64,000 nt of DNA, taken from NCBI RefSeq assembly GCF_001514115.1, contig NZ_KQ948454.1:296852-360851 (forward strand). The letters run 5' to 3'. Position 1 is the stretch's first letter, and each line of letters begins with the position of its first letter. This document shows positions 52,167 to 61,006 of this stretch, piece by piece. Made by a program: the position numbers and the translations under genes. Origin of the DNA: Streptomyces olivochromogenes. Lineage in GTDB: Bacteria > Actinomycetota > Actinomycetes > Streptomycetales > Streptomycetaceae. A model generated the notes under the pieces. It did no database searches and had not been told where the DNA came from. It worked only from the letters and a program-made list of their open reading frames with translations.

Positions 52167-52892
52167 TCAGACGGCGGCCGGGTCCTCCTCGACGAGGAGG
52201 TTGCGGGTGCGGTTCGGGTCGACCGGAACGCCGGGGCCGATCGTGGTGCTGATCGCGGCCTTCTTGATGTAGCGACCCTTGGCGGCGGACGGCTTCAGAC
52301 GAAGGATCTCGTCCAGCGCGGCGCCGTAGTTCTCCACCAGCTTGGCCTCCTCGAAGGAGGTCTTGCCGATGATGAAGTGCAGGTTCGAGTGCTTGTCGAC
52401 GCGGAACTCGATCTTGCCGCCCTTGATCTCGGTCACGGCCTTGGCCACGTCCGGGGTCACGGTGCCGGTCTTCGGGTTCGGCATCAGACCACGCGGGCCA
52501 AGGACACGGCCCAGACGGCCGACCTTGCCCATGAGGTCCGGGGTGGCGACGACGGCGTCGAAGTCCAGACGGCCCTTCGATACCTCGTCGATGAGCTCGT
52601 CGGAGCCGACGATGTCGGCGCCCGCGGCGAGTGCGGCCTCGGCACGGTCACCGGTCGCGAAGACCAGGACCCGGGCGGTCTTACCGGTGCCGTGCGGGAG
52701 GTTCACGGTGCCGCGGACCATCTGGTCGGCCTTGCGCGGGTCTACACCCAGGCGGAAGGCGACCTCGACGGTGCCGTCGAACTTGCTCGTGGAGGTCTCC
52801 TTGGCGAGACGGACGGCCTCGAGCGGGGCGTAGAGCTTCTCCCGGTCGATCTTGGCGTCCGCAGCGCGGAGAGACTTGCTGCGCTTGCTCAC
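52167..52892 (-). CDS. rplA: 50S ribosomal protein L1 (uL1)
   Basis: 241 residues from GTG 52892 ([15 protein letters not shown]), with CAGGAGC upstream. The L1 signature [21 protein letters not shown] and C-terminal [20 protein letters not shown] are present. It forms the mobile L1 stalk that moves E-site tRNA. It follows rplK by 94 bases in the standard pair. Confidence 0.98.
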   Translation of the reverse strand: MSKRSKSLRAADAKIDREKLYAPLEAVRLAKETSTSKFDGTVEVAFRLGVDPRKADQMVRGTVNLPHGTGKTARVLVFATGDRAEAALAAGADIVGSDELIDEVSKGRLDFDAVVATPDLMGKVGRLGRVLGPRGLMPNPKTGTVTPDVAKAVTEIKGGKIEFRVDKHSNLHFIIGKTSFEEAKLVENYGAALDEILRLKPSAAKGRYIKKAAISTTIGPGVPVDPNRTRNLLVEEDPAAV

Positions 52893-52986
52893 TACTGCTC
52901 CTGTTGTGTTCTGAGGAGTCGTGGTACGGACCGAGCAGGCCCTGCCACGTGCGGCTCGCGCCGCATGGTTCCTACGAAGGTGGGTG

Positions 52987-53421
52987 TCAGCCCTCGACCG
53001 TGATGCCCATGGAACGGGCGGTGCCGGCGATGATCTTCGACGCGGCGTCCAGGTCGTTGGCGTTGAGGTCGGGCATCTTCGTGGTGGCGATCTCGCGGAC
53101 CTGCGCCTGGGTGATCTTGGCGACCTTGGTCTTGTGCGGCTCGCCGGAGCCCTTCTCGACACCCGCGGCCTTGAGGATCATCTTGGCGGCCGGCGGAGTC
53201 TTGGTGATGAAGGTGAAGGAGCGGTCTTCGTAGACCGTGATCTCCACCGGGATGACCCAACCGCGCTGCGACTCGGTCGCGGCGTTGTAGGCCTTGCAGA
53301 ACTCCATGATGTTGACGCCGTGCTGGCCCAGCGCGGGGCCGACCGGCGGAGCCGGGTTGGCCGCGCCGGCCTGGATCTGGAGCTTGATAAGCCCCGTGAC
53401 CTTCTTCTTCTTGGGAGGCAT
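52987..53421 (-). CDS. rplK: 50S ribosomal protein L11 (uL11)
   Basis: 144 residues: [19 protein letters not shown], the [19 protein letters not shown] segment that binds the thiostrepton/GTPase region of 23S rRNA, and a C-terminal [24 protein letters not shown]11 is also needed for RelA activation. The proline-rich face ([11 protein letters not shown]) is of the sensitive type. Confidence 0.98.
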
Positions 53422-53528
53422 GTGCTCTCTCCGGGTCCTAGTGAGAGTTTTCAGCTTCCGCCCGGTTCATCCGGATGGAGGCATACCGCACAACGATAAC
53501 GGGTATCCATGCGCGGCCAAAAACCGAG

Positions 53529-53563
53529 CAGGTCAGACGGGCTGCGTGAGCCCGTCTGACCTG
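53529..53563 (-). terminator. Strong hairpin between nusG and rplK
   Basis: A perfect 15-bp stem (53529-53543 with 53549-53563, CAGGTCAGACGGGCT...) and a 5-base loop, 27 bases past the nusG stop. It probably terminates secE-nusG, which implies that rplK has its own promoter. Confidence 0.85.
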
Positions 53564-53589
53564 TTCGGAAGACGTACGTCCAGAAGCTG

Positions 53590-54465
53590 CTAGTTCTTCT
53601 GGATCTGGTCGAACGAAAGCTCGACCGGGGTCTCGCGACCGAAGATCTCCACCAGGCCCTTGACCTTCTTGGAGTCGGCGTTGATCTCGTTGATGGTCGC
53701 CTGCAGCGTGGCGAACGGGCCGTCCGTGACGGTGACCGAGTCGCCGACCTCGAAGTCCAGCACCTGGACCTCAAGCTTGCGCTGCGGAGCAGGCTTGCCC
53801 TCGGCCTCGGCGGCCTCACGGGCGGCCTTCTCCTCGGCCTCCGGGGCGAGCATCTTGACGATCTCGTCCAGCGTCAGCGGGTACGGGTCGTAGGCGTTGC
53901 CCACGAAGCCGGTGACACCGGGAGTGTTGCGAACGACACCCCAGGACTCGTTCGTCAGGTCCATGCGGACCAGGACGTAGCCCGGGAGCTTGTTCTGCTT
54001 GATCGTCTTGCGCTCGCCGTTCTTGATCTGCGCGACCTCTTCCTGCGGCACTTCGGCCTGGAAGATGAAGTCCTCGACGTTCAGCGAGACGGCGCGCTGC
54101 TCGAGGTTGGTCTTCACGCGGTTCTCGTAACCGGCGTAGGTGTGGATGACGTACCACTCGCCGGGGAGCGTGCGCAGCTCCTCGCGCAGTGCGGTGACGG
54201 GGTCGACGGGCTCGGCCTCTTCTTCGGCCTCTTCCTCGGCGCCCTCTTCGGCGTCTTCAGCGAGGGCCTCGTCGGGAACGTCCTCGTCCTCGACGTCCTC
54301 ACCGGACTCGTCCTCGACGTGCAGGGCCGCTTCCTCGGCGGGCTCGCCGGTGGCGGCATCGGCAGCCTCGAACTCGTCCACGACGTCCGCGCCCTCGACG
54401 ATGTCGAGCTCGTCGTCAACGGACTCGACCGACTCGCTGGCATCGTTCAGGTTCGGGTCAGACAC
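53590..54465 (-). CDS. nusG: Transcription factor NusG with acidic N-terminal extension
   Basis: 291 residues from GTG 54465. Residues 1-95 are highly acidic and low complexity ([29 protein letters not shown] in pieces), absent from the 181-residue E. coli NusG. The NGN domain follows ([46 protein letters not shown]), then the KOW domain ([24 protein letters not shown]). NusG modulates pausing, Rho termination and coupling with S10. It follows secE by 77 bases containing a hairpin. Confidence 0.97.
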   Translation of the reverse strand: MSDPNLNDASESVESVDDELDIVEGADVVDEFEAADAATGEPAEEAALHVEDESGEDVEDEDVPDEALAEDAEEGAEEEAEEEAEPVDPVTALREELRTLPGEWYVIHTYAGYENRVKTNLEQRAVSLNVEDFIFQAEVPQEEVAQIKNGERKTIKQNKLPGYVLVRMDLTNESWGVVRNTPGVTGFVGNAYDPYPLTLDEIVKMLAPEAEEKAAREAAEAEGKPAPQRKLEVQVLDFEVGDSVTVTDGPFATLQATINEINADSKKVKGLVEIFGRETPVELSFDQIQKN

Positions 54466-54508
54466 GGTGGCTGCTTCTTCCTGGATACATGGGGGTGGAA
54501 CGCGCGAA

Positions 54509-54532
54509 AGGGGCGCCGGTGACGGCGCCCTT
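54509..54532 (-). promoter_or_regulatory. Hairpin between secE and nusG
   Basis: Stem GGGCGCCG (54511-54518) and CGGCGCCC (54523-54530) with a GTGA loop, extended by two flanking pairs. It may tune expression between the two genes. Confidence 0.55.
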
Positions 54533-54542
54533 CGCTCTCGGC

Positions 54543-54824
54543 TCAGCCGAAGACGTACTTGGCGGCGTGGTTGAGCCCATAGTCAATCACGGTCACCAGG
54601 CCAATCATGATGACGACGAAGACAATCACCACTGTGGTGTACGTCGTCAGCTGATTGCGAGTCGGCCAGACGACCTTGCGGAGTTCCGCGACGATCTGGC
54701 GGTAGAAAGTGGCAAGGCGCTTCAGCGGGCCCTTCTTGGCACGCTTACCGCCCTTGCGGGCCTTCTTCTGAGACTCGGGCGCCTCGGCATCAGGCATGTC
54801 GATGGAGCCCACGGCGTCCGTCAC
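54543..54824 (-). CDS. secE: Preprotein translocase subunit SecE
   Basis: 93 residues from GTG 54824. A Lys-rich N-terminus ([20 protein letters not shown]) precedes the amphipathic and transmembrane helices ([20 protein letters not shown], then [17 protein letters not shown]), the single-span actinobacterial form. It clamps SecY (encoded at 5883). It lies between tRNA-Trp and nusG, as in many bacteria. Confidence 0.96.
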   Translation of the reverse strand: MTDAVGSIDMPDAEAPESQKKARKGGKRAKKGPLKRLATFYRQIVAELRKVVWPTRNQLTTYTTVVIVFVVIMIGLVTVIDYGLNHAAKYVFG

Positions 54825-54931
54825 TCGTCCTCACCTGATTCCGGGTCGTGGCCGTGCCGCGCCCGGTTGAGCCGCACGGCGGTGCATTGCGGTACGTACA
54901 TGCGCACACATCCTGGCGAAGGTGTGCGTAG

Positions 54932-55004
54932 CAGGGCCGGAGGGACTTGAACCCCCAACCGCTGGTTTTGGAGACCAGTGCTCTACCAATTGAGCTACGA
55001 CCCT
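54932..55004 (-). tRNA. tRNA-Trp (anticodon CCA)
   Basis: 73 bases on the minus strand. The acceptor stem AGGGTCG/CGGCCCT, the D arm with AGCTCAATTGGTAGAGC, the anticodon arm CTGGTCTCCAAAACCAG (anticodon CCA) and a GTTCAAGTC T loop are all present. CCA is not encoded. It precedes secE on the same strand, the usual trpT-secE arrangement. Confidence 0.96.
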
Positions 55005-55251
55005 TTGTTTCCCCCAACGTACCGCATCCATCCGGATGCTCGGTGTGCATCGGATGAGTGCGGCCGGTGAAGGCCAACGAGGTGAGAGTGTACGTGGTCC
55101 GGGGCCGGTCGTCGAACAGAAAGTGTCCGTACGGGCTTTGTCCGCCGAAGATCGACCGGTGAGGCATCCGGATCCGGACGGTTGTTCTCTTGTTGTTCAG
55201 TCTGTGAAACCCGCGTGCCGGGGGAGTTTCCAGTCTGAAACGATGGGTGCC

Positions 55252-56478
55252 ATGAGCCCTGCAACCCCTCCCACCGAGCGCCGGGTCTCCGCCCGAGTCG
55301 GCGCGATCTCCGAGTCCGCCACCCTCGCCGTGGACGCCAAGGCCAAGGCCCTGAAGGCCGCCGGGCGCCCGGTGATCGGCTTCGGCGCCGGTGAGCCCGA
55401 CTTCCCGACCCCGGACTACATCGTCCAGGCCGCCATCGAGGCCTGCTCGAACCCCAAGTACCACCGCTACACGCCGGCCGGCGGGCTCCCCGAGCTGAAG
55501 GCCGCGATCGCCGCGAAGACCCTGCGCGACTCCGGCTACGAGGTGGAGGCCGCCCAGGTCCTGGTCACCAACGGCGGCAAGCAGGCCATCTACGAGGCCT
55601 TCGCCGCGATCCTCGACCCGGGCGACGAGGTCATCGTCCCGGCGCCCTACTGGACGACGTACCCGGAGTCGATCCGTCTCGCCGGCGGTGTCCCGGTCGA
55701 GGTCGTCGCCGACGAGACCACCGGCTACCGCGTCTCGGTCGAGCAGTTGGAGGCCGCCCGCACCGAGAACACCAAGGTGCTGCTCTTCGTCTCCCCGTCC
55801 AACCCGACGGGCGCGGTCTACAGCCGCGAGCAGATCGAGGAGATCGGCCGCTGGGCCGCCGAGAAGGGCCTGTGGGTCCTGACGGACGAGATCTACGAGC
55901 ACCTGGTCTACGGGGACGCGGAATTCCACTCCCTCCCGACGGTCGTCCCCGAGCTCGCCGACAAGTGCATCGTCGTGAACGGCGTCGCGAAGACGTACGC
56001 CATGACGGGCTGGCGCGTGGGCTGGCTCATCGGCCCGAAGGACGTCGTCAAGGCCGCGACCAACCTCCAGTCGCACGCCACCTCGAACGTGTCCAACGTC
56101 GCCCAGGTCGCCGCCCTCGCCGCCGTATCCGGCGATCTGACGGCCGTCGCCGAGATGCGCGAGGCCTTCGACCGCCGCCGCAAGACCATCGTGCGGATGC
56201 TCAACGAGATCGACGGCGTGCTCTGCCCCGAGCCCGAGGGCGCCTTCTACGCGTACCCCTCGGTCAAGGCCCTCGTCGGCAAGGAGATCCGCGGCAAGCG
56301 CCCCCGGAACACGGTCGAGCTGGCCGCGCTCATCCTGGAGGAGGCCGAGGTCGCGGTCGTCCCGGGTGAGGCCTTCGGCACCCCGGGGTACCTGCGCCTG
56401 TCGTACGCCCTGGGTGACGAGGATCTCGTCGAGGGCGTCAGCCGGATCCAGAAGCTCCTGGCCGAGGCACGGGACTGA
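55252..56478 (+). CDS. aspC: Pyridoxal-phosphate aminotransferase, aspartate aminotransferase type
   Basis: 408 residues, fold-type I class. [21 protein letters not shown] and [15 protein letters not shown] open the family; the PLP Lys is in [16 protein letters not shown]; the substrate carboxylate Arg is in [10 protein letters not shown]. It transfers amino groups between aspartate/2-oxoglutarate and oxaloacetate/glutamate; close relatives also use prephenate, so the substrate needs testing. The start could be 55243 or 55252. It is divergent from tRNA-Trp/secE and followed by a terminator. Confidence 0.88.
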   Translation: MSPATPPTERRVSARVGAISESATLAVDAKAKALKAAGRPVIGFGAGEPDFPTPDYIVQAAIEACSNPKYHRYTPAGGLPELKAAIAAKTLRDSGYEVEAAQVLVTNGGKQAIYEAFAAILDPGDEVIVPAPYWTTYPESIRLAGGVPVEVVADETTGYRVSVEQLEAARTENTKVLLFVSPSNPTGAVYSREQIEEIGRWAAEKGLWVLTDEIYEHLVYGDAEFHSLPTVVPELADKCIVVNGVAKTYAMTGWRVGWLIGPKDVVKAATNLQSHATSNVSNVAQVAALAAVSGDLTAVAEMREAFDRRRKTIVRMLNEIDGVLCPEPEGAFYAYPSVKALVGKEIRGKRPRNTVELAALILEEAEVAVVPGEAFGTPGYLRLSYALGDEDLVEGVSRIQKLLAEARD

Positions 56479-56502
56479 CGTTTTCGCGCTCCACGCGTGT
56501 GT

Positions 56503-56535
56503 GCGGGCCGTTTCCCCCAGGGGGAGGCGGCCCGC
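56503..56535 (+). terminator. Terminator hairpin after the aminotransferase gene
   Basis: Outer stem GCGGGCCG (56503-56510) with CGGCCCGC (56528-56535) and an inner CCCCC/GGGGG stem, followed by TTCTT. It is 24 bases past the stop. Confidence 0.8.
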
Positions 56536-56608
56536 TTCTTCGTGCGAGCAAGACCACTAACGAGGAAAGCGCTACCGACACGGCGGGAACGTACGGCAGG
56601 ATCCTGGA

Positions 56609-57649
56609 ATGGAGCGCGTACGTGATCTCTCTGAACTGCCGAAAGCCCATCTGCACCTGCACTTCACCGGTTCGATGCGGCCCACCACCGTGCTGGAGCT
56701 GGCCGACAAGTACGGCGTCCGGCTGCCCGAAGCCCTCACCGACGCCCTGACCAGCGGCGAACCGCCCAGGCTGCGGGCGACCGACGAGCGCGGCTGGTTC
56801 CGCTTCCAGCGGCTGTACGACGCGGCGCGGTCGTGTCTCAGAGAGCCCGAGGACATCCAGCGGCTGGTGCGCGAGGCCGCCGAGGAGGATCTGAAGGACG
56901 GCTCCGGCTGGCTGGAGATCCAGGTCGACCCGACCTCGTACGCGCCCCGGCTGGGCGGGCTCATCCCGGCCCTGGAGATCATCCTGGACGCGGTGGACTC
57001 GGCCGCGCGGGAGACCGGGCTCGGTATGCGCGTCCTGGTGGCCGCGAACCGCATGAAGCACCCGCTGGACGCCCGCACCCTGGCCCGGCTCGCCGTGCGC
57101 TACGCGGACCGCGGCGTCGTCGGCTTCGGGCTCTCCAACGACGAGCGGCGGGGCATGGCGCGGGACTTCGACCGGGCCTTCGCGATCGCGCGGGACGGCG
57201 GTCTGCTGTCCGCGCCGCACGGCGGCGAGCTGACCGGCCCGGCGTCGGTCCGCGACTGCCTGGACGACCTGCACGCCACCCGGATCGGGCACGGTGTGCG
57301 CGCCGCCGAGGACCCGCGGCTGCTGAAGCGGCTCGCGGACCGCGGCATCACCTGTGAGGTGTGCCCCGCGTCGAACGTCGCCCTGGGGGTCTACGAGAAG
57401 GCCGAGGACGTCCCCCTGCGCACCCTCTTCGAAGCCGGCGTCCCGATGGCCCTCGGCGCCGACGACCCCCTGCTGTTCGGTTCCCGGCTGGCCGCCCAGT
57501 ACGAGCTGGCACGCCACCACCACGGCTTCACGGACGCGGAACTGGCCGAACTCGCACGCCAGTCGGTGCGGGCCACGGCGGCCCCCAAGGACGTCAAGGA
57601 GAAGCTGCTGTCGGGCATCGACGACTGGCTGGCCGCCCCGGTCGCCTGA
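56609..57649 (+). CDS. add: Adenosine deaminase
   Basis: 346 residues. The zinc and catalytic residues of the adenosine deaminase barrel are seen: KAHLHLHFTGSMRP (two His), SAPHGGELTGP (His and Glu), RIGHGVRAAEDP (His) and LGADDPLLFG (Asp-Asp). It converts adenosine to inosine in purine salvage. It follows aspC at 130 bases, an order common in Streptomyces. Its 3' end overlaps a convergent gene by 56 bases. Confidence 0.92.
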   Translation: MERVRDLSELPKAHLHLHFTGSMRPTTVLELADKYGVRLPEALTDALTSGEPPRLRATDERGWFRFQRLYDAARSCLREPEDIQRLVREAAEEDLKDGSGWLEIQVDPTSYAPRLGGLIPALEIILDAVDSAARETGLGMRVLVAANRMKHPLDARTLARLAVRYADRGVVGFGLSNDERRGMARDFDRAFAIARDGGLLSAPHGGELTGPASVRDCLDDLHATRIGHGVRAAEDPRLLKRLADRGITCEVCPASNVALGVYEKAEDVPLRTLFEAGVPMALGADDPLLFGSRLAAQYELARHHHGFTDAELAELARQSVRATAAPKDVKEKLLSGIDDWLAAPVA

Positions 57650-58313
57650 AGTGGGCGTACGGCGGATACGCCTGGAAGCCGATGTCCAGCTCGACGTGAC
57701 GGCCTCGGGACGGCGGCAGGTGCGGGGTGAGGGAGGCGACGAGCACGTCCTGCCCCTTGGCGGCCCGCTTCCCACGCGGCCCGAACCCGGCCGCCACCTC
57801 CAGGTGCGTGGCCGCCGAGGCGAAGGTGTCGCGGGCCCCGAGGAGGAAGAGCGTCCCCGCGTGTACGGCCGGATGGATCCGGTCCCGCGCGTCGAGGCGG
57901 TCCCAGCGCTGCTCCCAGCGCGCCTCCCAGGCTGCCGCGTGGGCGGCGGTGCGCTCCTCGTTCGTGCGTACGGTGAGCGGGGTGCCCTCACGCAGCCGAC
58001 GGCGCAGCCCGGGCCAGGCGGAGGGCTGCAGGCCCGGCGACCGGTGGGCCAGGACGAGGTCGACCGGCGCCCCGGGCGCAAAGGCCCTGGGGATGCTCCG
58101 CCGCAGCGGGACGTACACGATCGTGTGCCGGGAGAACGCGGCGAACGAGAAGAGCGCGGCGAGGCGGGCGAGTCCGTCGTGGTCGCCCACGAGGTAGCCC
58201 CAGCCTTCGAAGGGGTCGCTGAGTGTGGTGTGCCGCAGCGGCGGACGTGGCTGGACGACCCGGTAGGCGCGGGGGCCGACGCGCGGCGTGAACTCCGTGA
58301 CGCTCAGCCGCAC
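57594..58313 (-). CDS. Unknown conserved-looking protein convergent with add
   Basis: 239 residues from GTG 58313, (M)RLSVTEFTPRVGPRAYRVVQ, without signal or membrane segments. The middle is Arg/Trp-rich (EARWEQRWDRLDARDRIHPAVHAG). No named family is recognised. Codon usage is typical (high third-position GC). The last 18 or so residues (RPGRPASRRCPTAASP) are encoded antisense to the 3' end of add and may be an unselected tail. No ribosome site is obvious. Confidence 0.55.
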   Translation of the reverse strand: MRLSVTEFTPRVGPRAYRVVQPRPPLRHTTLSDPFEGWGYLVGDHDGLARLAALFSFAAFSRHTIVYVPLRRSIPRAFAPGAPVDLVLAHRSPGLQPSAWPGLRRRLREGTPLTVRTNEERTAAHAAAWEARWEQRWDRLDARDRIHPAVHAGTLFLLGARDTFASAATHLEVAAGFGPRGKRAAKGQDVLVASLTPHLPPSRGRHVELDIGFQAYPPYAHFRRPGRPASRRCPTAASP

Positions 58314-58364
58314 AGGGAGCGTCGCACGGCCGTTTGGGCTTGTCTCATCGGGCCAGGGTGACCG

Positions 58365-58994
58365 TCACGAGAGCTCGTCCGCAACGGAGATTCCGCCCAG
58401 CAGCGTGCGGGCGATCGACAGGGCGAACTCGTCCACGGGCGGCGGCTTGCCCTCCTCCGTGGAGTCGTAGGCGAAGGCACGCTGGGCGCACGCGCCCAGC
58501 AGGAGCGAGGCGGCCGCGTAGGTGTCGGCACCGGCGCGGACCCGGCCCGCGTCCTGTTCGGCGCGGAGATAGGCGTCGAGACCCCGGATGGGCATGTGGG
58601 GGCCCGACCCCATGGAGCGCAGCGACTCCTCGTGCCGGCGCTTGAGCTGCGTTTCCGCGTACAAGGAGGCGGCGATCGGGAAACTCTGTTCATAGAAGAG
58701 GGCGGCCCGGCGGGCGATCTCGGTGAGGTTCTCCAGAAGGGTGCCCCGGCCCGGCTCGGCCGCGAGACCGGCCAGCAGCGGGGTCAGCTGGGGCAGGCGC
58801 TCTTTGAGCACGTTGACGAACAGTTCCTCCTTGCTCGGGAAGTACTTGTAGAGCGCCGCCTCCGAGCAGCCCGCGGCCTTGGCGATCTCCTTGGTCGTGG
58901 CGCGGGCGAGGCCGATGGTGAGCATGAGCTCGTGCGCCGCGTCGAGGATGCGGATCCGGGCCGGTTTCTGCTGCATGGGCCCCAAGGATTCCAT
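58365..58994 (-). CDS. TetR-family repressor
   Basis: 209 residues from ATG 58994, with AGGGG upstream; the longer reading to 59072 would run through the operator. HTH: ATTKEIAKAAGCSEAALYKYFPSKEELF (about residues 30-57), with a C-terminal ligand/dimer domain. It is divergent from the NAD(P)-binding protein at 59102. Two matching inverted repeats in the shared promoter region are probable operators for both. Confidence 0.92.
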   Translation of the reverse strand: MESLGPMQQKPARIRILDAAHELMLTIGLARATTKEIAKAAGCSEAALYKYFPSKEELFVNVLKERLPQLTPLLAGLAAEPGRGTLLENLTEIARRAALFYEQSFPIAASLYAETQLKRRHEESLRSMGSGPHMPIRGLDAYLRAEQDAGRVRAGADTYAAASLLLGACAQRAFAYDSTEEGKPPPVDEFALSIARTLLGGISVADELS

Positions 58995-59017
58995 GTTCAC
59001 CCCTGTTCGGCCTTGAC

Positions 59018-59074
59018 GGGTGAGTGAGTGCTTACCCACCCTAGGAGCAAGCAGAGGTAAGTGAATACTCACCC
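59018..59074. promoter_or_regulatory. Pair of TetR operator-like sites
   Basis: Two related imperfect palindromes, GGGTGAGTGAGTGCTTACCC (59018-59037) and GGTAAGTGAATACTCACCC (59056-59074). The second is the reverse complement of the first at 14 of 19 positions, with conserved GGGTGAGT...CTTACC halves. Located between the divergent TetR and oxidoreductase genes. Confidence 0.75.
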
Positions 59075-59101
59075 ACCCGATCCATCCAGGGGGATCACGT
59101 C

Positions 59102-59734
59102 ATGAAGCTCACCGTCTTCGGGGCCACCGGCGGCATCGGCCAGGAAATCGTCCGGCAGGCGCTGGACTCCGGCCACCAGGTCACGGCCGTCGTACGGGAT
59201 CCGGCTCGGCTGACCGTCACCGGCGCGGGTCTGGAGGTGTTCCGCGCGGACCTCACGGACCCGGAGGCGCTGCGCCCCGCGGTCGCGGACCGGGACGCGG
59301 TCCTCTCCGGGCTCGGCGCCCGCAGCCGCAAGGACGCCGGGATCGCGACCCGGCTGACCCGTACGGTGCTGGGCGCCATGGAGGCCGAGGGGGTGCGCCG
59401 GTTGCTGGTGGTGAGCGCGGGGCCGGTCGGTCCCGACCCCGAGGGCGCGGGGTTCGTCGACCGCGCCGCGCGGGGCCTGGTCTCGCTGATCCTGAAGGAC
59501 GTCTACGCCGACCTGGCGGCCATGGAGGGCGAACTGGCCCGGAGCGCGACCGACTGGACGGTCGTGCGCCCGCCGCGGCTGCAGAACAAGCCGGTGACCG
59601 GCTCGTACCGGACGGTCGTCGGGGGCTTCCCGCTCAAGGGCCGGTTCATCGGACGCGCCGACGTGGCGCACGCGATGCTGGCGATGATCGACGCCCCCGG
59701 GACGGTGAAGCAGGGCGTCGGAGTCGCCTACTAG
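59102..59734 (+). CDS. NAD(P)-binding NmrA/SDR-type oxidoreductase
   Basis: 210 residues: the Rossmann motif KLTVFGATGGIGQEIVRQALD (G-x-x-G-x-x-G) opens the protein, with a second strand HQVTAVVRDPARL suited to NADP. The body matches the atypical SDR group of NmrA-like and flavin-reductase-like proteins that lack a classical YxxxK pair. Substrate unknown. It is under probable control of the divergent TetR. Confidence 0.85.
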   Translation: MKLTVFGATGGIGQEIVRQALDSGHQVTAVVRDPARLTVTGAGLEVFRADLTDPEALRPAVADRDAVLSGLGARSRKDAGIATRLTRTVLGAMEAEGVRRLLVVSAGPVGPDPEGAGFVDRAARGLVSLILKDVYADLAAMEGELARSATDWTVVRPPRLQNKPVTGSYRTVVGGFPLKGRFIGRADVAHAMLAMIDAPGTVKQGVGVAY

Positions 59735-59758
59735 AAGTCGCGTACTGGAACCGGAGCC

Positions 59759-60814
59759 CTAGAGCTCCACGCCCACCGTCACCGGCTCGTTGACGAGGGT
59801 GATCCCGAAGGCGTCGCGGACGCCGGCGACGACCTCGCGGGCCAGCGCGAGGAGGTCCTCGGTGGTGGCCAGGCCCCGGTTGGTGAGGGCCAGCGTGTGC
59901 TTGGTGGAGATCCGGGCGGGTCCGGAGCCGTAGCCCTTGGTGAAGCCGGACTTGTCGATCAGCCAGGCCGCGGAGGTCTTGGTGTGGCCTTCGCCCGCCG
60001 GGTACGCGGGCGGCACGACGTCGGCGCCCAGCCGCTCGGCCACGCGCGCGTGGAACGCGGCGAAGTCCTCGTCCGTGAGGATCGGGTTGGTGAAGAACGA
60101 CCCGGCCGACCAGGTGTCGTGGTCCTCGGGGTCGAGCACCATGCCCTTGCTGGAGCGCAGCTTCAGGACGGTCTCGCGGGCGGTGGCGAGCGGCACCCTG
60201 TCGCCGGGCTCGACCCCGAGGGAGCGTGCCGTCTCGGCGTACTTGATCGGGGCCGACAGCCCGTCCGCGTCCTCCAGCTCGAACCTGACGCGCAGCACGA
60301 CGTACCGCTCGGGGTCGGCCTTGAAGCGGCTGTGGCGGTACGAGAAGGCGCAGTCGGCGTTGGCCAGGGTGACCGTCTCGCGCGCCCTACGGTCGTACGC
60401 GATCACTTCGGTGATGGTGGACGACACTTCCTGGCCGTACGCGCCCACGTTCTGGATCGGGGTCGCGCCGGCGGAGCCGGGGATCCCGGCGAGGCACTCG
60501 ACGCCGGCGAGCCCGGCCTCGACGGTGCGGGCGACCGCGTCGGTCCACACCTCGCCCGCCGCCAGCTCCAGCCTCGTACCGTCGAGGGCGAAGCCGGTGG
60601 TCGCGATGCGCAGGGCGGTCCCGGCGAAGCCCTTGTCACCGATGACCAGGTTCGATCCGCCGCCGATGATCAGCAGCGGCGTACCGGTGTCGTCGGCCTC
60701 TCGGACGGCGGCGATCACCTCGGCGTCGGTCGTGGCGGTGATCAGCCGGGTCGCGGGACCCCCCAGCCGGAAGGTGGTCAGCGGGGCGAGCGGGGCGTCG
60801 TGGAGTTCCTGCAC
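59759..60814 (-). CDS. murB: UDP-N-acetylenolpyruvoylglucosamine reductase
   Basis: 351 residues from GTG 60814, the start of the conserved LAPLTTFRLGGPATRL. FAD-binding GGGSNLVIGDKGF, the GIPGSAGATPIQNVGAYGQE region, YRHSRFK, and the catalytic Ser in AGSFFTNP identify a type I MurB that makes UDP-MurNAc for peptidoglycan. A longer reading to 60913 crosses a terminator. It is convergent with the oxidoreductase gene at a 24-base gap. Confidence 0.95.
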   Translation of the reverse strand: MQELHDAPLAPLTTFRLGGPATRLITATTDAEVIAAVREADDTGTPLLIIGGGSNLVIGDKGFAGTALRIATTGFALDGTRLELAAGEVWTDAVARTVEAGLAGVECLAGIPGSAGATPIQNVGAYGQEVSSTITEVIAYDRRARETVTLANADCAFSYRHSRFKADPERYVVLRVRFELEDADGLSAPIKYAETARSLGVEPGDRVPLATARETVLKLRSSKGMVLDPEDHDTWSAGSFFTNPILTDEDFAAFHARVAERLGADVVPPAYPAGEGHTKTSAAWLIDKSGFTKGYGSGPARISTKHTLALTNRGLATTEDLLALAREVVAGVRDAFGITLVNEPVTVGVEL

Positions 60815-60830
60815 GGGCTCAAGAGTACGA

Positions 60831-60863
60831 GAAGGGCCCCGCCGGTCGAGGCGGGGCCGCTTC
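60831..60863 (-). terminator. Terminator hairpin after the MFS gene
   Basis: Stem GAAG-GGCCCCGCC (60831-60843) with GGCGGGGCC-CTTC (60850-60863, one bulge) and a 6-base loop. It lies between the MFS stop (61007) and the murB start. Confidence 0.75.
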
Positions 60864-61006
60864 TGTATGCGCACGGGATGGACTTCTATGTGTGCACGGG
60901 ATGGACCGATCAAGGGTTTGGATCCTGGACCCTCTACCGGCGAGCGGTTGCCCTCCCACTCACCGCGAGGCGGTATCCCTTGCCTCGGTGAGGCGTTTCC
61001 GGTGCC

